This document shows positions 1 through 8,834 of a stretch of 27,656 nt of DNA, piece by piece. The notes beneath the pieces were generated by a model, which saw nothing but the letters and a program-made list of their open reading frames with translations, searched no databases and was not told the origin of the DNA. The stretch spans positions 1 through 27,656 of the forward strand of contig CAMCFM010000007.1 in assembly GCA_945874095.1 (NCBI GenBank), in the 5' to 3' direction. Each line of letters opens with the position of its first letter. Position 1 is the first letter of the stretch. Position numbers and translations under genes: made by a program. The DNA is from Candidatus Kuenenia stuttgartensis (lineage in GTDB: Bacteria; Planctomycetota; Planctomycetia; Isosphaerales; Isosphaeraceae).

Positions 1-420
1 TTGAAGCTGAATAATGACCACTCTTCATTGCGATTCTCAAACCTGGGGATCGATTATATGATCCACCACCTGCTTTCGCACACGGATGGAGCGGACTGGC
101 TCCGTGTAAATCAGTTCTTTGTGGAGCAGGTTGCATATATTGCAACGCGCCTGGATTCGATCCAGGAAGGCGAGCGAACGGCGCTCGACAATACGATTAT
201 GATGTATTGTTCGAGCATGCTGACTGGTGGCCACGAAGCCAATCAGCTACCGGTCATTTTGGTGGGCAGGGGAGGTGGTAAGCTGCAATCAGGCAGGGTT
301 TTGGATTATCTTGGCAAAGAAAATCGCAAAATGTGCAGCTTATATCTTTCAATCATGGAAAAATTCGGAATCAAACAAAGTCAGTTCGGCGATTCGACAG
401 AGAAACTAGCAGAGATTTGA
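1..420 (+). CDS. DUF1552 family protein, C-terminal fragment
   Basis: The reading frame is already open at the first base, and the TTG there need not be the true start, so this is the last ~139 residues of a gene cut by the window edge. The pattern matches the C-terminal part of DUF1552 proteins: a HHLLSHTDGADW-like stretch, a region ending LDSIQEGERTALDNT, then ILVGRGGGKLQSGR, LYLSIMEKFG and FGDST. These proteins are abundant in Planctomycetes, usually exported by the Tat route and paired with DUF1592/DUF1588 cytochrome-like proteins; their biochemical role is not established. The signal peptide and N-terminal half would lie upstream of the window. It converges on zwf across a shared terminator. 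Confidence 0.85.
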   Translation: MKLNNDHSSLRFSNLGIDYMIHHLLSHTDGADWLRVNQFFVEQVAYIATRLDSIQEGERTALDNTIMMYCSSMLTGGHEANQLPVILVGRGGGKLQSGRVLDYLGKENRKMCSLYLSIMEKFGIKQSQFGDSTEKLAEI

Positions 421-433
421 TTGTAATCGATTT

Positions 434-480
434 AAAAAAAAGCCTCATTTCCAGATTGGTGGGAATGAGGCTTTATATTT
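434..480. terminator. bidirectional intrinsic terminator
   Basis: A 14-bp stem is formed by AAAGCCTCATTTCC (439-452) and GGGAATGAGGCTTT (461-474), with one G-U pair and an 8 nt loop. It has an A run on its left (434-441, a U run for the minus transcript) and TTTATATTT on its right. It sits between the stop of the DUF1552 gene and the stop of zwf, so it can end both converging transcripts. Confidence 0.88.
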
Positions 481-501
481 CATTTCATTTATTGATGAAA
501 A

Positions 502-2061
502 TCAGCTAGGTTTTCGCCAGCGAAATCCGTCACGCGTCAGGAGTTGTTCGGACTCGGTTGGGCCCCAGGTGCCGGCAGCATATGGCAATGGCTTGATCTC
601 CTGTGATTCCCAGGTTTTCATGATGTTGGTCACGAATTTCCAGGAATTCAGCACAAAGTCAATACGGGTGAAAAGCGACTGATCGCCGAGAATCACGTCC
701 AGGAGAAGTCTTTCGTAGGCTTCAGGTGGAGGGCCGGCGAACGTGCCTGAATATCCAAAATCCATGTGTACTTCCTGAAGCCGGCGTCGGGAGCCTGGAA
801 CTTTGGCCTGAAAGAAAAGGCTGGCGCCTTCATCAGGCTGAATCCGCAGGATCAGGTGATTTGCGCCTTGATCTCCGTGCAAATTCTGGGCTTCGTAAAG
901 CGCGGCGGGAGGGCGGCGAAACTGGATTGCAATTTCTGTCGTACGTTTCGGGAGCCGTTTGCCAGTCCTGAAATAGATCGGAACACCTGCCCATCTCCAA
1001 TTCTCAAGCGTAAGTCGCATGGCTAGATAGGTTTCAGTGGTCGAGTGGGGGCCAACGTTTCGTTCGGCGGTGTAGGACGGAACTTCTTCGCCGTCCACGA
1101 CTCCGGCGGTGTATTGGCCACGGACCACATTCTGAGCCACGTCTTCAGGAGTCCATTTAGGCAGAGCCTGTAAGACTTTAACCATTTCATTTCGCAGAGA
1201 GTCGGCTGAAAGGTCGCCGGGCGGTTCCAGGCAGATCATGCCCAGAAGTTGCATCATATGGTTCTGGACCATGTCGCGAATGGCGCCTGCCTGGTCATAA
1301 AATGCGCCTCGACCGCCAGACATTCCGACCGTTTCAGAGACCAGAAACTGAATGGAAGCGACGTGCGAACGATTCCAGATCGATTCCCAAACGGTATTAC
1401 CGAACCTGAGAGCGAGAATGTTCTGTACAGTTTCCTTGCCTAAATAGTGATCAATTCGATATGTCTGAGCTTCTGTCAGCCACTTTGAGATGTCCTCGTG
1501 AAGCTGGATAGCCGATTGGGTGTCGTGTCCGAACGGCTTTTCCACAACCACTCTTGACCAAGGGCCAGTGGAGTTGGCTGGATAGATAAGGCCTGACCTT
1601 CCGAGATTTTCGACAATCTGAGCGAACGACTCAGGGGCTGTGGCGAGATAAAAAAGTCGATTCCCCTTGGTTCCAAACTCTTGATCGATGGCGTCGAGTT
1701 GAACCTTCAGAGCCTCAAAACTGGCGAGATCGTCAAAAGTTCCCTGAGAGACGAACAGGTGGCGAGCAAATTCCGGCCAGTGTCCGGAAATCACAGAATG
1801 ACTTGCAATGGAGCTGGCCATTTCTTCGCGGAACCGGTCGTGGGTCCAATCGCGCCGAGCGAATCCCAAGACAGCATATTGGTTCGCGAGTTGGCCTGAC
1901 TGAGCCAATCGGCAGAGTGCAGGCAGCAGTTTTCGGTGCGTGAGATCGCCAGTGGCTCCAAACAAGACGATTACGCATGGCTCGGCTATCCGGCTTGGCA
2001 AGCCTTCTGTAGTCGACATGGAAAGTGTTGTTGGAACGGGGTTTGTATCGCTATCTGGCAT
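502..2061 (-). CDS. zwf: glucose-6-phosphate 1-dehydrogenase
   Basis: This enzyme oxidises glucose 6-phosphate to 6-phosphogluconolactone with NAD(P)+, the first step of the oxidative pentose phosphate or Entner-Doudoroff route, in the cytosol. The nucleotide-binding motif FGATGDLTHRK is at about residues 34-44, EKPFG at 174-178, and the active-site signature RIDHYLGKE at 202-210, whose His and Lys bind substrate. At 519 residues it is slightly longer than typical Zwf (~490), owing to an N-terminal tail of about 28 residues before the Rossmann strand. A second ATG at residue 15 is an alternative start; neither start has a clear Shine-Dalgarno. It is separated from the upstream DUF1080 gene by 213 bases containing a candidate promoter, so it is probably transcribed on its own. 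Confidence 0.97.
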   Translation of the reverse strand: MPDSDTNPVPTTLSMSTTEGLPSRIAEPCVIVLFGATGDLTHRKLLPALCRLAQSGQLANQYAVLGFARRDWTHDRFREEMASSIASHSVISGHWPEFARHLFVSQGTFDDLASFEALKVQLDAIDQEFGTKGNRLFYLATAPESFAQIVENLGRSGLIYPANSTGPWSRVVVEKPFGHDTQSAIQLHEDISKWLTEAQTYRIDHYLGKETVQNILALRFGNTVWESIWNRSHVASIQFLVSETVGMSGGRGAFYDQAGAIRDMVQNHMMQLLGMICLEPPGDLSADSLRNEMVKVLQALPKWTPEDVAQNVVRGQYTAGVVDGEEVPSYTAERNVGPHSTTETYLAMRLTLENWRWAGVPIYFRTGKRLPKRTTEIAIQFRRPPAALYEAQNLHGDQGANHLILRIQPDEGASLFFQAKVPGSRRRLQEVHMDFGYSGTFAGPPPEAYERLLLDVILGDQSLFTRIDFVLNSWKFVTNIMKTWESQEIKPLPYAAGTWGPTESEQLLTRDGFRWRKPS

Positions 2062-2116
2062 GGATCTGGTTGCTCTGAACAGGCCAAAGGACGGTTGATC
2101 AACTCACGACCTACCT

Positions 2117-2125
2117 ATTATGACA
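2117..2125 (-). promoter_or_regulatory. candidate extended -10 promoter for zwf
   Basis: On the minus strand the sequence TGTCATAAT fits an extended -10 element (TGnTATAAT with one mismatch), about 56 bases before the zwf start. No good -35 is seen. Pattern match only. Confidence 0.33.
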
Positions 2126-2274
2126 CATTCCGCTGAACGAAAGACATAATCGACACCTATCCAACCAAAAATCCGTCAGCCCCTTTCACGGACCTTGCGA
2201 CCGCTTGGTTTTGCGAAGATGGGTCACATCTGGAATTGTCACCTGTTCGTTTACGTAATCACTGAGCTTCCAAA

Positions 2275-2964
2275 TCAGGGAAGTTTTTTCAATTTGATAT
2301 TGCGATACCAGCAATCGCTACCGTGATCCTGGAGGCCGATATAGCCTTTGCGAGGATGATTTTTATATGCAATATCGAATTTATGGGCCGAGCCATCAGG
2401 CCGTTTGTTCACTTCAGTCCACAAGTCGAGATCGATTTTCGAAACAAGCCTGCCGTTGACCTCCACCTGAATCAAGCCGTCATTACTTGTGATCTGGATG
2501 TGATTCCACTGACCAACCGGCTTCATGGCGTCCATATTTGTAGGAACCAGGTCGTAAATTGCTCCTGTGGTATGAAAACCAGGGCCGGGCGTTGCATCAA
2601 TTGCAATTTCAATTCCGTTGAACCCAACATCCTTGCCAGTCCTGGGTTCGAGTGGCATGGTACGTACGAATATTCCGCTATTGCATTTTTCGGTGATTTT
2701 AAAATCCATGGCCAGCACGAAATTTTCGAGAGGCTTTTCATAGACCAGCATGTAATCGCACGGATGCGGATTCAGAGATCCATTTTGTACATGTGAATCA
2801 GGCAGGGGCTGGTGTTTGGGCGACATCCATCCTCGCGTTGAACGACCGTCGAACAATAAAGTCCAGCCGTTATTTTTTTCCAGATCCGTTAATATATTCT
2901 CTTCTGCAAATGCAGATGAACCACAGAGTGTCAGGATTATTAACGCCAACAGACGATATTGCAT
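2275..2964 (-). CDS. exported DUF1080 protein (3-keto-disaccharide hydrolase family)
   Basis: The product is about 229 residues. The chosen ATG gives a classic Sec signal peptide, MQYRLLALIILTLCGSSAFA followed by EE, with cleavage near residue 20. In-frame starts 5 or 9 codons upstream are possible, and none has a Shine-Dalgarno. After the signal comes the family hallmark WTLLFDGRSTRGW (residues 34-46), then a beta-rich concanavalin-like domain, with FKITEKCNSGIFVR and GYIGLQDHG near the end. DUF1080 members are expanded in Planctomycetes, and the Pfam family is now named for 3-keto-disaccharide hydrolysis. It lies 59 bases downstream of the Gfo/Idh/MocA gene on the same strand, which suggests a two-gene unit in which one enzyme oxidises a sugar at C3 and the other cleaves the keto-glycoside. 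Substrate unknown. Confidence 0.88.
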   Translation of the reverse strand: MQYRLLALIILTLCGSSAFAEENILTDLEKNNGWTLLFDGRSTRGWMSPKHQPLPDSHVQNGSLNPHPCDYMLVYEKPLENFVLAMDFKITEKCNSGIFVRTMPLEPRTGKDVGFNGIEIAIDATPGPGFHTTGAIYDLVPTNMDAMKPVGQWNHIQITSNDGLIQVEVNGRLVSKIDLDLWTEVNKRPDGSAHKFDIAYKNHPRKGYIGLQDHGSDCWYRNIKLKKLP

Positions 2965-3023
2965 GGAACAGTCTCGCATGAAAAGTGACACGAATTACGA
3001 AGCTGAGTCGATCAGTCAACCAT

Positions 3024-4397
3024 TCAAAGCGACCATCCTGAGCGATATTCCGTATGAATAAACGGAGTCAATTCTGGAGCATTTTTTACCCGCAAACTCG
3101 GGCTGTCCCATTGCAACCGTTTACCGGGAGCATAAAGCGACAGGACACCCAGTAACACAATTTCTGTCAAAGGCCCGGCGTAATCGAAGTTGGAGACGGG
3201 CTTTGGGCCTCCCTTACAGGCCATCAGCCACTCTTCGTAATGACCTGGCGACCGCTTCATTGTTTTGGGAATCAGTTTGGCCTGTTCGTGCAATGAGGCT
3301 GGGAGGAGACGTGGCATTCCTCCATGCGAACCGTGGTACATCTTGCCCTTTGACCCGACATAAAGTACCCCATTGCCGTCAAGTCTTTGGCCTTCAGGTA
3401 TTTCATTTGGAGTCGCGGGCATCAGGCCCCCGTCGTACCAAGTCATTTTTACGGGTGGAAGATTCCCTCTGGCTGGAAATTCGTAGTTGATCATTGCAGC
3501 GATTGGGAAGGTTTCAAAATTGGGTTTATGACCGTCGATTGAAGAACCTTCCAGAGTGACGCTCGACTCAACTGTGGTCGGTGCGCCTAGCCCTAATGCC
3601 CAGACTGGGTGATCAATAATATGGCAGCCCATATCGCCCAATGCCCCTGTGCCGAAGTCTCGCCAGCCTCGCCAGCCCATTGGTGCGTAAATTGGGTTGT
3701 ATGGGCGTTCTTTAATGGGGCCAAGCCATAAGTTCCAATCAAGATTTGAAGGGACAGGCACGGTCTCTGTGGGACGTCTGACGCCCTGTTTCCACATTGT
3801 TCCAGCACGATCTGACCAGACATGAACTTCGCGTATTTCACCAATCAATCCGGCTTGAATCCACTCATTGGTCAGTCGCGAGCCTTCTGTAGCGTGTCCC
3901 TGATTTCCCATTTGGGTCATCACACCAGCGGCTTTGGCCGCTTTGGTCAGTTCACGACATTCATGAAGTGTGTGCGTAAGCGGCTTCTGGCAATAAACGT
4001 GCTTGACTGCTTTAATTGCGGCCATGGACGCTACGGCATGAATGTGATCGGGCGTACCGACTGAGACAGCATCAATATTCTTGGATTCTTTGTCGATCAG
4101 TTCTCGGAAGTCTCTATAGCGTTTCGCGTTGGGGAAAGCTGCGAAAGCTCCTGCATTATCGTTGACATCGCAGAGGGCAACGATATTCGCGCCGTTTTTG
4201 GAATGTGTCGAGATGTCTCCACCGCCCATCCCACCAACGCCTATACCAGCAACATTCACTCGCTCACTGGGCGCTGTAAAGCCTGGTCCACCCAGAACAT
4301 GGCGAGGTACCACATGAAAGGCGAACGCCCCGGCACCGGTGGCCAGCAGGACCGACCTTCTGGAAGATTTATGCCCTGTCGAATTGGGAGTGCTCAT
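3024..4397 (-). CDS. Tat-exported Gfo/Idh/MocA family oxidoreductase
   Basis: This is a 457-residue NAD(P)-dependent sugar or inositol dehydrogenase-like protein. The N-terminus has a twin-arginine signal (SSRRSVLLATGAGAFAF, RR at 13-14). The Rossmann motif GIGVGGMGGG follows at 51-60, then VGTPDHIHA (113-121) and the family's (E)KP signature as CQKPL (136-140). A GDMGCHIIDH segment near residue 270 carries the His usually involved in catalysis. The start is supported by AAGG eight bases upstream of the ATG. Such exported members are numerous in Planctomycetes; they are thought to carry a bound cofactor folded in the cytosol, hence the Tat route. It is followed closely by the DUF1080 gene. 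Substrate cannot be read from sequence. Confidence 0.93.
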   Translation of the reverse strand: MSTPNSTGHKSSRRSVLLATGAGAFAFHVVPRHVLGGPGFTAPSERVNVAGIGVGGMGGGDISTHSKNGANIVALCDVNDNAGAFAAFPNAKRYRDFRELIDKESKNIDAVSVGTPDHIHAVASMAAIKAVKHVYCQKPLTHTLHECRELTKAAKAAGVMTQMGNQGHATEGSRLTNEWIQAGLIGEIREVHVWSDRAGTMWKQGVRRPTETVPVPSNLDWNLWLGPIKERPYNPIYAPMGWRGWRDFGTGALGDMGCHIIDHPVWALGLGAPTTVESSVTLEGSSIDGHKPNFETFPIAAMINYEFPARGNLPPVKMTWYDGGLMPATPNEIPEGQRLDGNGVLYVGSKGKMYHGSHGGMPRLLPASLHEQAKLIPKTMKRSPGHYEEWLMACKGGPKPVSNFDYAGPLTEIVLLGVLSLYAPGKRLQWDSPSLRVKNAPELTPFIHTEYRSGWSL

Positions 4398-4633
4398 GGA
4401 ATGAACCTTATGATGCTAAGTCAGGAGAGGAGAGGCTCAGCGTAGGTTTCGGGATGTGCGAGGATTTCGAGATTGGAGATAATGATAGTTGATAGGCTGG
4501 AAGGTACTGTGTCAAGAAACTTCTTTGTTATTTCAAAAAAGCGGACCGATTGCCAGAATCTTTGTCCATCATGAAAAATTTGAATCTTATTAAACTTTAA
4601 TTGCATTATGAATGCTTATTTCTGAAGTCAATT
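4398..4633. other. gene-free leader region upstream of the Gfo/Idh/MocA gene
   Basis: These 236 bases are AT-rich and carry no convincing ORF. A purine-rich stretch (4422-4437) lies near the Gfo/Idh/MocA start. The promoter of that gene must lie here or in the repeat beyond, but no hexamer pair stands out. Confidence 0.5.
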
Positions 4634-4726
4634 CGGATGTAATGACCTACACAGAATTGATTTGCATCGGTTTTCAGATTAAATTCAAATCCTGCCGTGT
4701 CAGGGCAGCATCGCCTGTAGAATATG
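4634..4726 (+). repeat. dispersed intergenic repeat, copy A
   Basis: This 93-base stretch aligns with 14521-14612 with a single one-base gap. Shared blocks are ATGTAA, TGATTTGC, AAATTCAAA, TGTCAGGG, CAT and GCCT, all at matching spacing. In the core (4659-4716 against 14546-14602) I count 44 identical of 57 aligned bases by eye. A small hairpin, CTGCC (4692-4696) with GGCAG (4704-4708), covers the TGTCAG block. The copy lies between the end of the FAD oxidoreductase gene and the upstream region of the Gfo/Idh/MocA gene. No coding frame is conserved. It may be an intergenic repeat family or a small RNA gene; strand is arbitrary. Confidence 0.65.
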
Positions 4727-4741
4727 GTCCATAATTCAGGT

Positions 4742-5782
4742 TTAAATTCCTGACGGAATAGAAATTATCTGCATTGAAGCCAGATTGGCGGAATTTTGGC
4801 TGGCAAGAATACCGGAATTAAAATCTGGGGTGTATCCAAAAGCCTCTCCAGCGACCATGAGAAATGGAGAATGGGAAAGTACGATTGGGGTGGAAGTCAA
4901 ACCAGGCGATGGTTCCAATTTGGCGTATTTCCATCGATGGATGGACGAGGTTGTGGGTTGCAAGTTCATTTCTAATACTTCTGAAGCGGCGTCCTGTAAT
5001 TTCAATAGACTTTCAGATGGATTGGAGTCCAGATTTTGCAGACTCCATTCAGGCTGAGCCAGAACAGTTACAGAGTATTTTTCATTGCTGCCAGGTTGCC
5101 ATCTTATCAGCTTTACGACAGGTGACTCAATTGGTTCGAACCAGTCTTGATCCGCGAATTTATCTGAAATCATATCCGTTTCAAATAGACCGACAATACA
5201 TCGCTCATAATCGGGGATTTCTGGCAAGGTTCTGTTCAAAGCCAGATCAATCAATTCCGATTCCTTTAACAGATCCAGAACTTGCGGCCAGGGCATTGTA
5301 AATACAAGTCTTTGCGTTTGGATTTCAAATGGATCGTCGCCATGAGCATTATCCTTGAATTCTAACACCCACGAATTTTCAGATCGCTTTAGTTTTGTAA
5401 GTGTCATCGATTGAAGAATTTCCAGAGGATTGGCAAGCTCCTGCGTAAGCCTTCGGATTCCTCCTTGGATTTTCCATGACTGGCAGGAACTGGTGACAGG
5501 CAGATCGCGAAGGGTACAGGCTGGGAGATCTTCTGGCAATACGGGCTCTGCTGCAATTGTATTCAATGCAGCGTATACAGCAGGGATAGTGATCTGATCG
5601 TGCGTATGGAACCAGCCAGGACCTGTGTCTGAAATGCAATGACCGATTGTTTTTGTTGCCAGCCTGCCTCCAGCGCTGCGTCCTTTGTCGATCAGCAGGA
5701 GTTGATGGCCTTGCGATACCAGCTTATGAGCCAATGTCAGTCCAGTCAGACCTGTTCCAATAATGATGGTGGGATATATCAT
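4742..5782 (-). CDS. renalase-like NAD(P)/FAD-dependent oxidoreductase
   Basis: The protein has 346 residues. It begins with an FAD-binding beta-alpha-beta fold, IIIGTGLTGLTLAHKL (residues 6-21), followed by LLLIDKGRSAGGRLATK (28-44), the dinucleotide-binding and GG motifs of the flavin amine-oxidase superfamily. Near the C-terminus, VAGEAFGYTPDFNSGILAS is the second FAD-contact region. Size and motif order fit the renalase-like group of bacterial NAD(P)/FAD oxidoreductases, whose substrates are mostly unknown; renalases proper repair inhibitory isomers of NAD(P)H. It starts 22 bases after the nadC stop on the same strand, so a link to NAD metabolism or repair is attractive but inferred. It is probably the last gene of the leftward operon. 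Confidence 0.85.
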   Translation of the reverse strand: MIYPTIIIGTGLTGLTLAHKLVSQGHQLLLIDKGRSAGGRLATKTIGHCISDTGPGWFHTHDQITIPAVYAALNTIAAEPVLPEDLPACTLRDLPVTSSCQSWKIQGGIRRLTQELANPLEILQSMTLTKLKRSENSWVLEFKDNAHGDDPFEIQTQRLVFTMPWPQVLDLLKESELIDLALNRTLPEIPDYERCIVGLFETDMISDKFADQDWFEPIESPVVKLIRWQPGSNEKYSVTVLAQPEWSLQNLDSNPSESLLKLQDAASEVLEMNLQPTTSSIHRWKYAKLEPSPGLTSTPIVLSHSPFLMVAGEAFGYTPDFNSGILASQNSANLASMQIISIPSGI

Positions 5783-5804
5783 GGATTTATCAATTGAGTT
5801 GAAT

Positions 5805-6713
5805 TCAATTACCTGATCGGAGTTCCGGGAAATCGAGGGCTATGTCCATGGCTGGGGCAGAGTGCGTGAGTGCACCTACGGAGAGCCTGTCGACGCCTAA
5901 TCTGGAGAATTCACTGATTTTATCGATAGTCAGCCCACCAGAGATTTCCAATAGGACATTGGGTGCAATGGTAGCCCGTTTTACAATGGCCGCAGCAGCC
6001 AGTTCGGGAGTGAAGTTGTCGAGTAAAATGCAATCCGGGTGCACGGCCAGAGCCTCTGCAAGCTGATCGAGCCGATCCACTTCCACTGTAATGAATACTT
6101 TGGGGCCAGCGAATGCTTTGGCCCTCTGAACAGCTTCGGTGATTGGATGCACGCAACCGTTGGCGACAAGTGCAGCCAGGTGATTGTCTTTAATTAAAAT
6201 GGCGTCATGAAGGCCAATGCGGTGATTGTGTCCACCTCCACAGCGGACAGCGTATTTTTCAAGAACACGCCAGCCAGGCGTAGTTTTTCGTGTGTCCAGG
6301 ACGCGGGCTTTTGTACCAGTCGTTTTTTCGACGAACCGGTTCGTCAATGTGGCGATCCCACTGAGCCTTTGCAAAAAGTTCAGGCTAATGCGTTCCAGGG
6401 CGAGAATCGAACGGGTCTGACCACTGACTTCACCCAGAACTTCACCAGGGGAGACGCGGTCGCCGTCAGAGACGAATGGTTTCCAGTTGATTCCTGGCTG
6501 AAATTGTTCGGCAATCAGACCAACAATGGGCAGGCCACTGATCACACCATCGCGACGAGCCACAAACCGGCCGATACTTGTTGCAGCTTCAGGGATTGTG
6601 GAAAGGCTTGTGATATCGCCGGATGTGCCAAGATCTTCATCCAGAGCCAGGTGGATCAACTGCTTGGCCTGGTGGATTTCAGAGAGTTCAAAAGGCGGAT
6701 TTGGGTGGGACAT
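5805..6713 (-). CDS. nadC: nicotinate-nucleotide pyrophosphorylase (quinolinate phosphoribosyltransferase)
   Basis: NadC converts quinolinate and PRPP to nicotinate mononucleotide, CO2 and PPi in de novo NAD synthesis. The 302-residue length is normal. Visible motifs are EDLGTSGDITS (26-36), the PRPP/quinolinate-binding RKTTPGWR (142-149), the Arg/His-rich RCGGGHNHRIGL (157-168) and IKDNH (174-178). The C-terminal half carries the barrel motifs VEVDRLDQ, LLDNF and LEISGGL. It starts 39 bases after uvrB and is followed after 22 bases by the FAD oxidoreductase, so all three are likely co-transcribed. nadA and nadB are not in the window. Confidence 0.97.
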   Translation of the reverse strand: MSHPNPPFELSEIHQAKQLIHLALDEDLGTSGDITSLSTIPEAATSIGRFVARRDGVISGLPIVGLIAEQFQPGINWKPFVSDGDRVSPGEVLGEVSGQTRSILALERISLNFLQRLSGIATLTNRFVEKTTGTKARVLDTRKTTPGWRVLEKYAVRCGGGHNHRIGLHDAILIKDNHLAALVANGCVHPITEAVQRAKAFAGPKVFITVEVDRLDQLAEALAVHPDCILLDNFTPELAAAAIVKRATIAPNVLLEISGGLTIDKISEFSRLGVDRLSVGALTHSAPAMDIALDFPELRSGN

Positions 6714-6752
6714 TAGGGCTGTATCTGGGCTTCTATGTGTTCAGGAAAACGG

Positions 6753-8834
6753 TCAACTGATACTTGGGCGAGGCGGTTTGGTGCGGTTATCTGCTTGTTT
6801 CTTGCTTCTGGCACGCGAACGGGCGGACTGGCCCTGAGGGCTAGCCGCAGGCCGGGCTGGCCCGCCTGATTTCTGAGCCTTCAGCTCCAGAATTCGATCT
6901 CTCAGAGCAGCCGCTTTTTCAAATTCTAGCGATTCCGCAGCCGTAAGCATATCTTGTTCAAGCTGGTTAAGGTATTCCTCAGTGATAAATTCCGATTCAT
7001 TGAGTTTAACGGCCTCGCGTTCGAGCGTCTTGGCCTGACTGAGATCTTCGATCCCGCGACGAATGGCCTTGACGATCGACTGAGGCGTGATCCCATGCTC
7101 TTTATTATACTCGATCTGAAGGGCTCGCCGCCGCGAGGTTTCGTCCATGGCTCGCTGCATGGCGCCTGTGATTCTGTCGGCATATAAGACCACTTCGGCA
7201 TTGACGTTACGTGCCGCCCGGCCAATGGTTTGGATCAGGGCCGATTCGCTTCGCAGAAAGCCTTCCTTGTCGGCATCCATAATGCAAACCATGGAGACTT
7301 CCGGCAAGTCGATCCCTTCGCGGAGCAGATTCACACCGACCAGAACGTCGAACGCACCTTCGCGAAGTTCCCTTAAAATTCCCACTCGTTCAAACGCGTC
7401 GAGTTCCGAGTGAAGCCACTTTGTGCGTAAGCCTTTTTCTTTGAGAAATCGGGTCAGGTCCTCAGCCATTCGTTTAGTCAGAACCGTGACAATCAATCGC
7501 TCTCCAGAAGCCGTCCGTTTTTTGGCCTCTTCCATCATGGCCGGAACCTGGCCAGTGGCAGGCTCGACTCGAATGATCGGATCCAGAAGTCCAGTAGGCC
7601 GAATGACTTGCTCGACAACTTCTCCACCCGAAGTGTGGATTTCATAGTCGGCAGGGGTCGCGGAAACGAACAGCTTCTGGCCGGGCTTTTGCTCCCACTC
7701 GTCAAACCTCAATGGGCGATTGTCCAGCGCTGAGGGAAGCCGGAAGCCGTGTTCTACGAGTGTCATCTTACGGCTGTAGTCGCCAGCAAACATCCCACGG
7801 ATCTGGGGCATGGTGACGTGTGATTCGTCGATGAAGATCAGGGAATCGTCAGGGAAAAAGTCGAGCAGAGTGGTAGGCGTTTCGCCTGGTTTTCTACCCG
7901 CAAGGTGACGGCTGTAATTTTCAATACCCTGGCAATAGCCGACCTCTAAGATCATTTCCATGTCGTAACGGGTTCTGGCTGCAAGTCGATGTGCCTCAAG
8001 CAGTTTACCGCACTCTTTCATCTGTTCCAGACGGGCCTCAAGCTCGGTGTTGATCGACTCCACGGCCGCTTCAATCCGCTCTTCAGGCAGAACGAAGTGC
8101 TTGGCTGGGTAGATATATGTTTCGCCAAGTTTTTTGAGGATTTGACCACTCACCGGGTCGATCACGGCAATGGCTTCGACTTCATCGCCAAAAAGTTCGA
8201 TCCGAAGGGCGGTTTCTTCATAGGCTGGCCAGATTTCAACGACATCTCCACGGACGCGAAACTTGCCACGATCAAATGCAACGTCGTTTCGGCCATATTG
8301 GATATCGACAAACTTACGGAGCAAAGAATCTCTGTCAAGAATATCGCCTCGCTTGATATAAACCATCATTTTACGATAGTCGTCAGGCGAGCCTAAACCA
8401 TAGATACAGGAAACACTTGCGACCACAATCACATCGCGACGGCTGATCAGGGCTGAGGTTGCGGCGAGGCGGAGACGGTCGATTTCCTGATTGATGGCGG
8501 CATCTTTTTCGATATAAATGTCGCGCTGGGGGATGTAGGCTTCTGGCTGGTAATAATCGTAATAGGAGACGAAATAGCGAACGGCGTTATTCGGGAAAAA
8601 ATCGAGAAACTCGGCATAAAGCTGGGCGGCGAGGGTTTTATTGTGGGAAAGGATCAAGGCTGGGCGATTGAGTTGGGCAATCACGTTGGCCATGGTGAAC
8701 GTTTTGCCGGACCCCGTCACGCCCAGTAATGTCTGGCATTTGCTGCCAGCCCGAAAGCCTTTGACGAGAGCCTCGATGGCTTGCGGCTGGTCGCCGGCAG
8801 GCTGAAACGGGCTGACCAGATCGAATCCGCTCAT
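6753..8834 (-). CDS. uvrB: UvrABC system protein B
   Basis: UvrB is the damage-verifying helicase-like subunit of nucleotide excision repair, loaded by UvrA and then recruiting UvrC. The 693 residues contain Walker A GVTGSGKT (38-45), the DNA-gripping beta-hairpin YYDYYQPEAY (91-100), a DESH box, helicase motifs V and VI (VGVNLLREGIDLP, QTIGRAARN), and a C-terminal UVR domain that contacts UvrC (around LEFEKAAALRDRI). After it comes a basic, Arg/Lys/Pro-rich tail of about 35 residues. The ATG overlaps the stop of the upstream ComEA-like gene by four bases (8831-8834), which indicates translational coupling. Confidence 0.98.
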   Translation of the reverse strand: MSGFDLVSPFQPAGDQPQAIEALVKGFRAGSKCQTLLGVTGSGKTFTMANVIAQLNRPALILSHNKTLAAQLYAEFLDFFPNNAVRYFVSYYDYYQPEAYIPQRDIYIEKDAAINQEIDRLRLAATSALISRRDVIVVASVSCIYGLGSPDDYRKMMVYIKRGDILDRDSLLRKFVDIQYGRNDVAFDRGKFRVRGDVVEIWPAYEETALRIELFGDEVEAIAVIDPVSGQILKKLGETYIYPAKHFVLPEERIEAAVESINTELEARLEQMKECGKLLEAHRLAARTRYDMEMILEVGYCQGIENYSRHLAGRKPGETPTTLLDFFPDDSLIFIDESHVTMPQIRGMFAGDYSRKMTLVEHGFRLPSALDNRPLRFDEWEQKPGQKLFVSATPADYEIHTSGGEVVEQVIRPTGLLDPIIRVEPATGQVPAMMEEAKKRTASGERLIVTVLTKRMAEDLTRFLKEKGLRTKWLHSELDAFERVGILRELREGAFDVLVGVNLLREGIDLPEVSMVCIMDADKEGFLRSESALIQTIGRAARNVNAEVVLYADRITGAMQRAMDETSRRRALQIEYNKEHGITPQSIVKAIRRGIEDLSQAKTLEREAVKLNESEFITEEYLNQLEQDMLTAAESLEFEKAAALRDRILELKAQKSGGPARPAASPQGQSARSRARSKKQADNRTKPPRPSIS

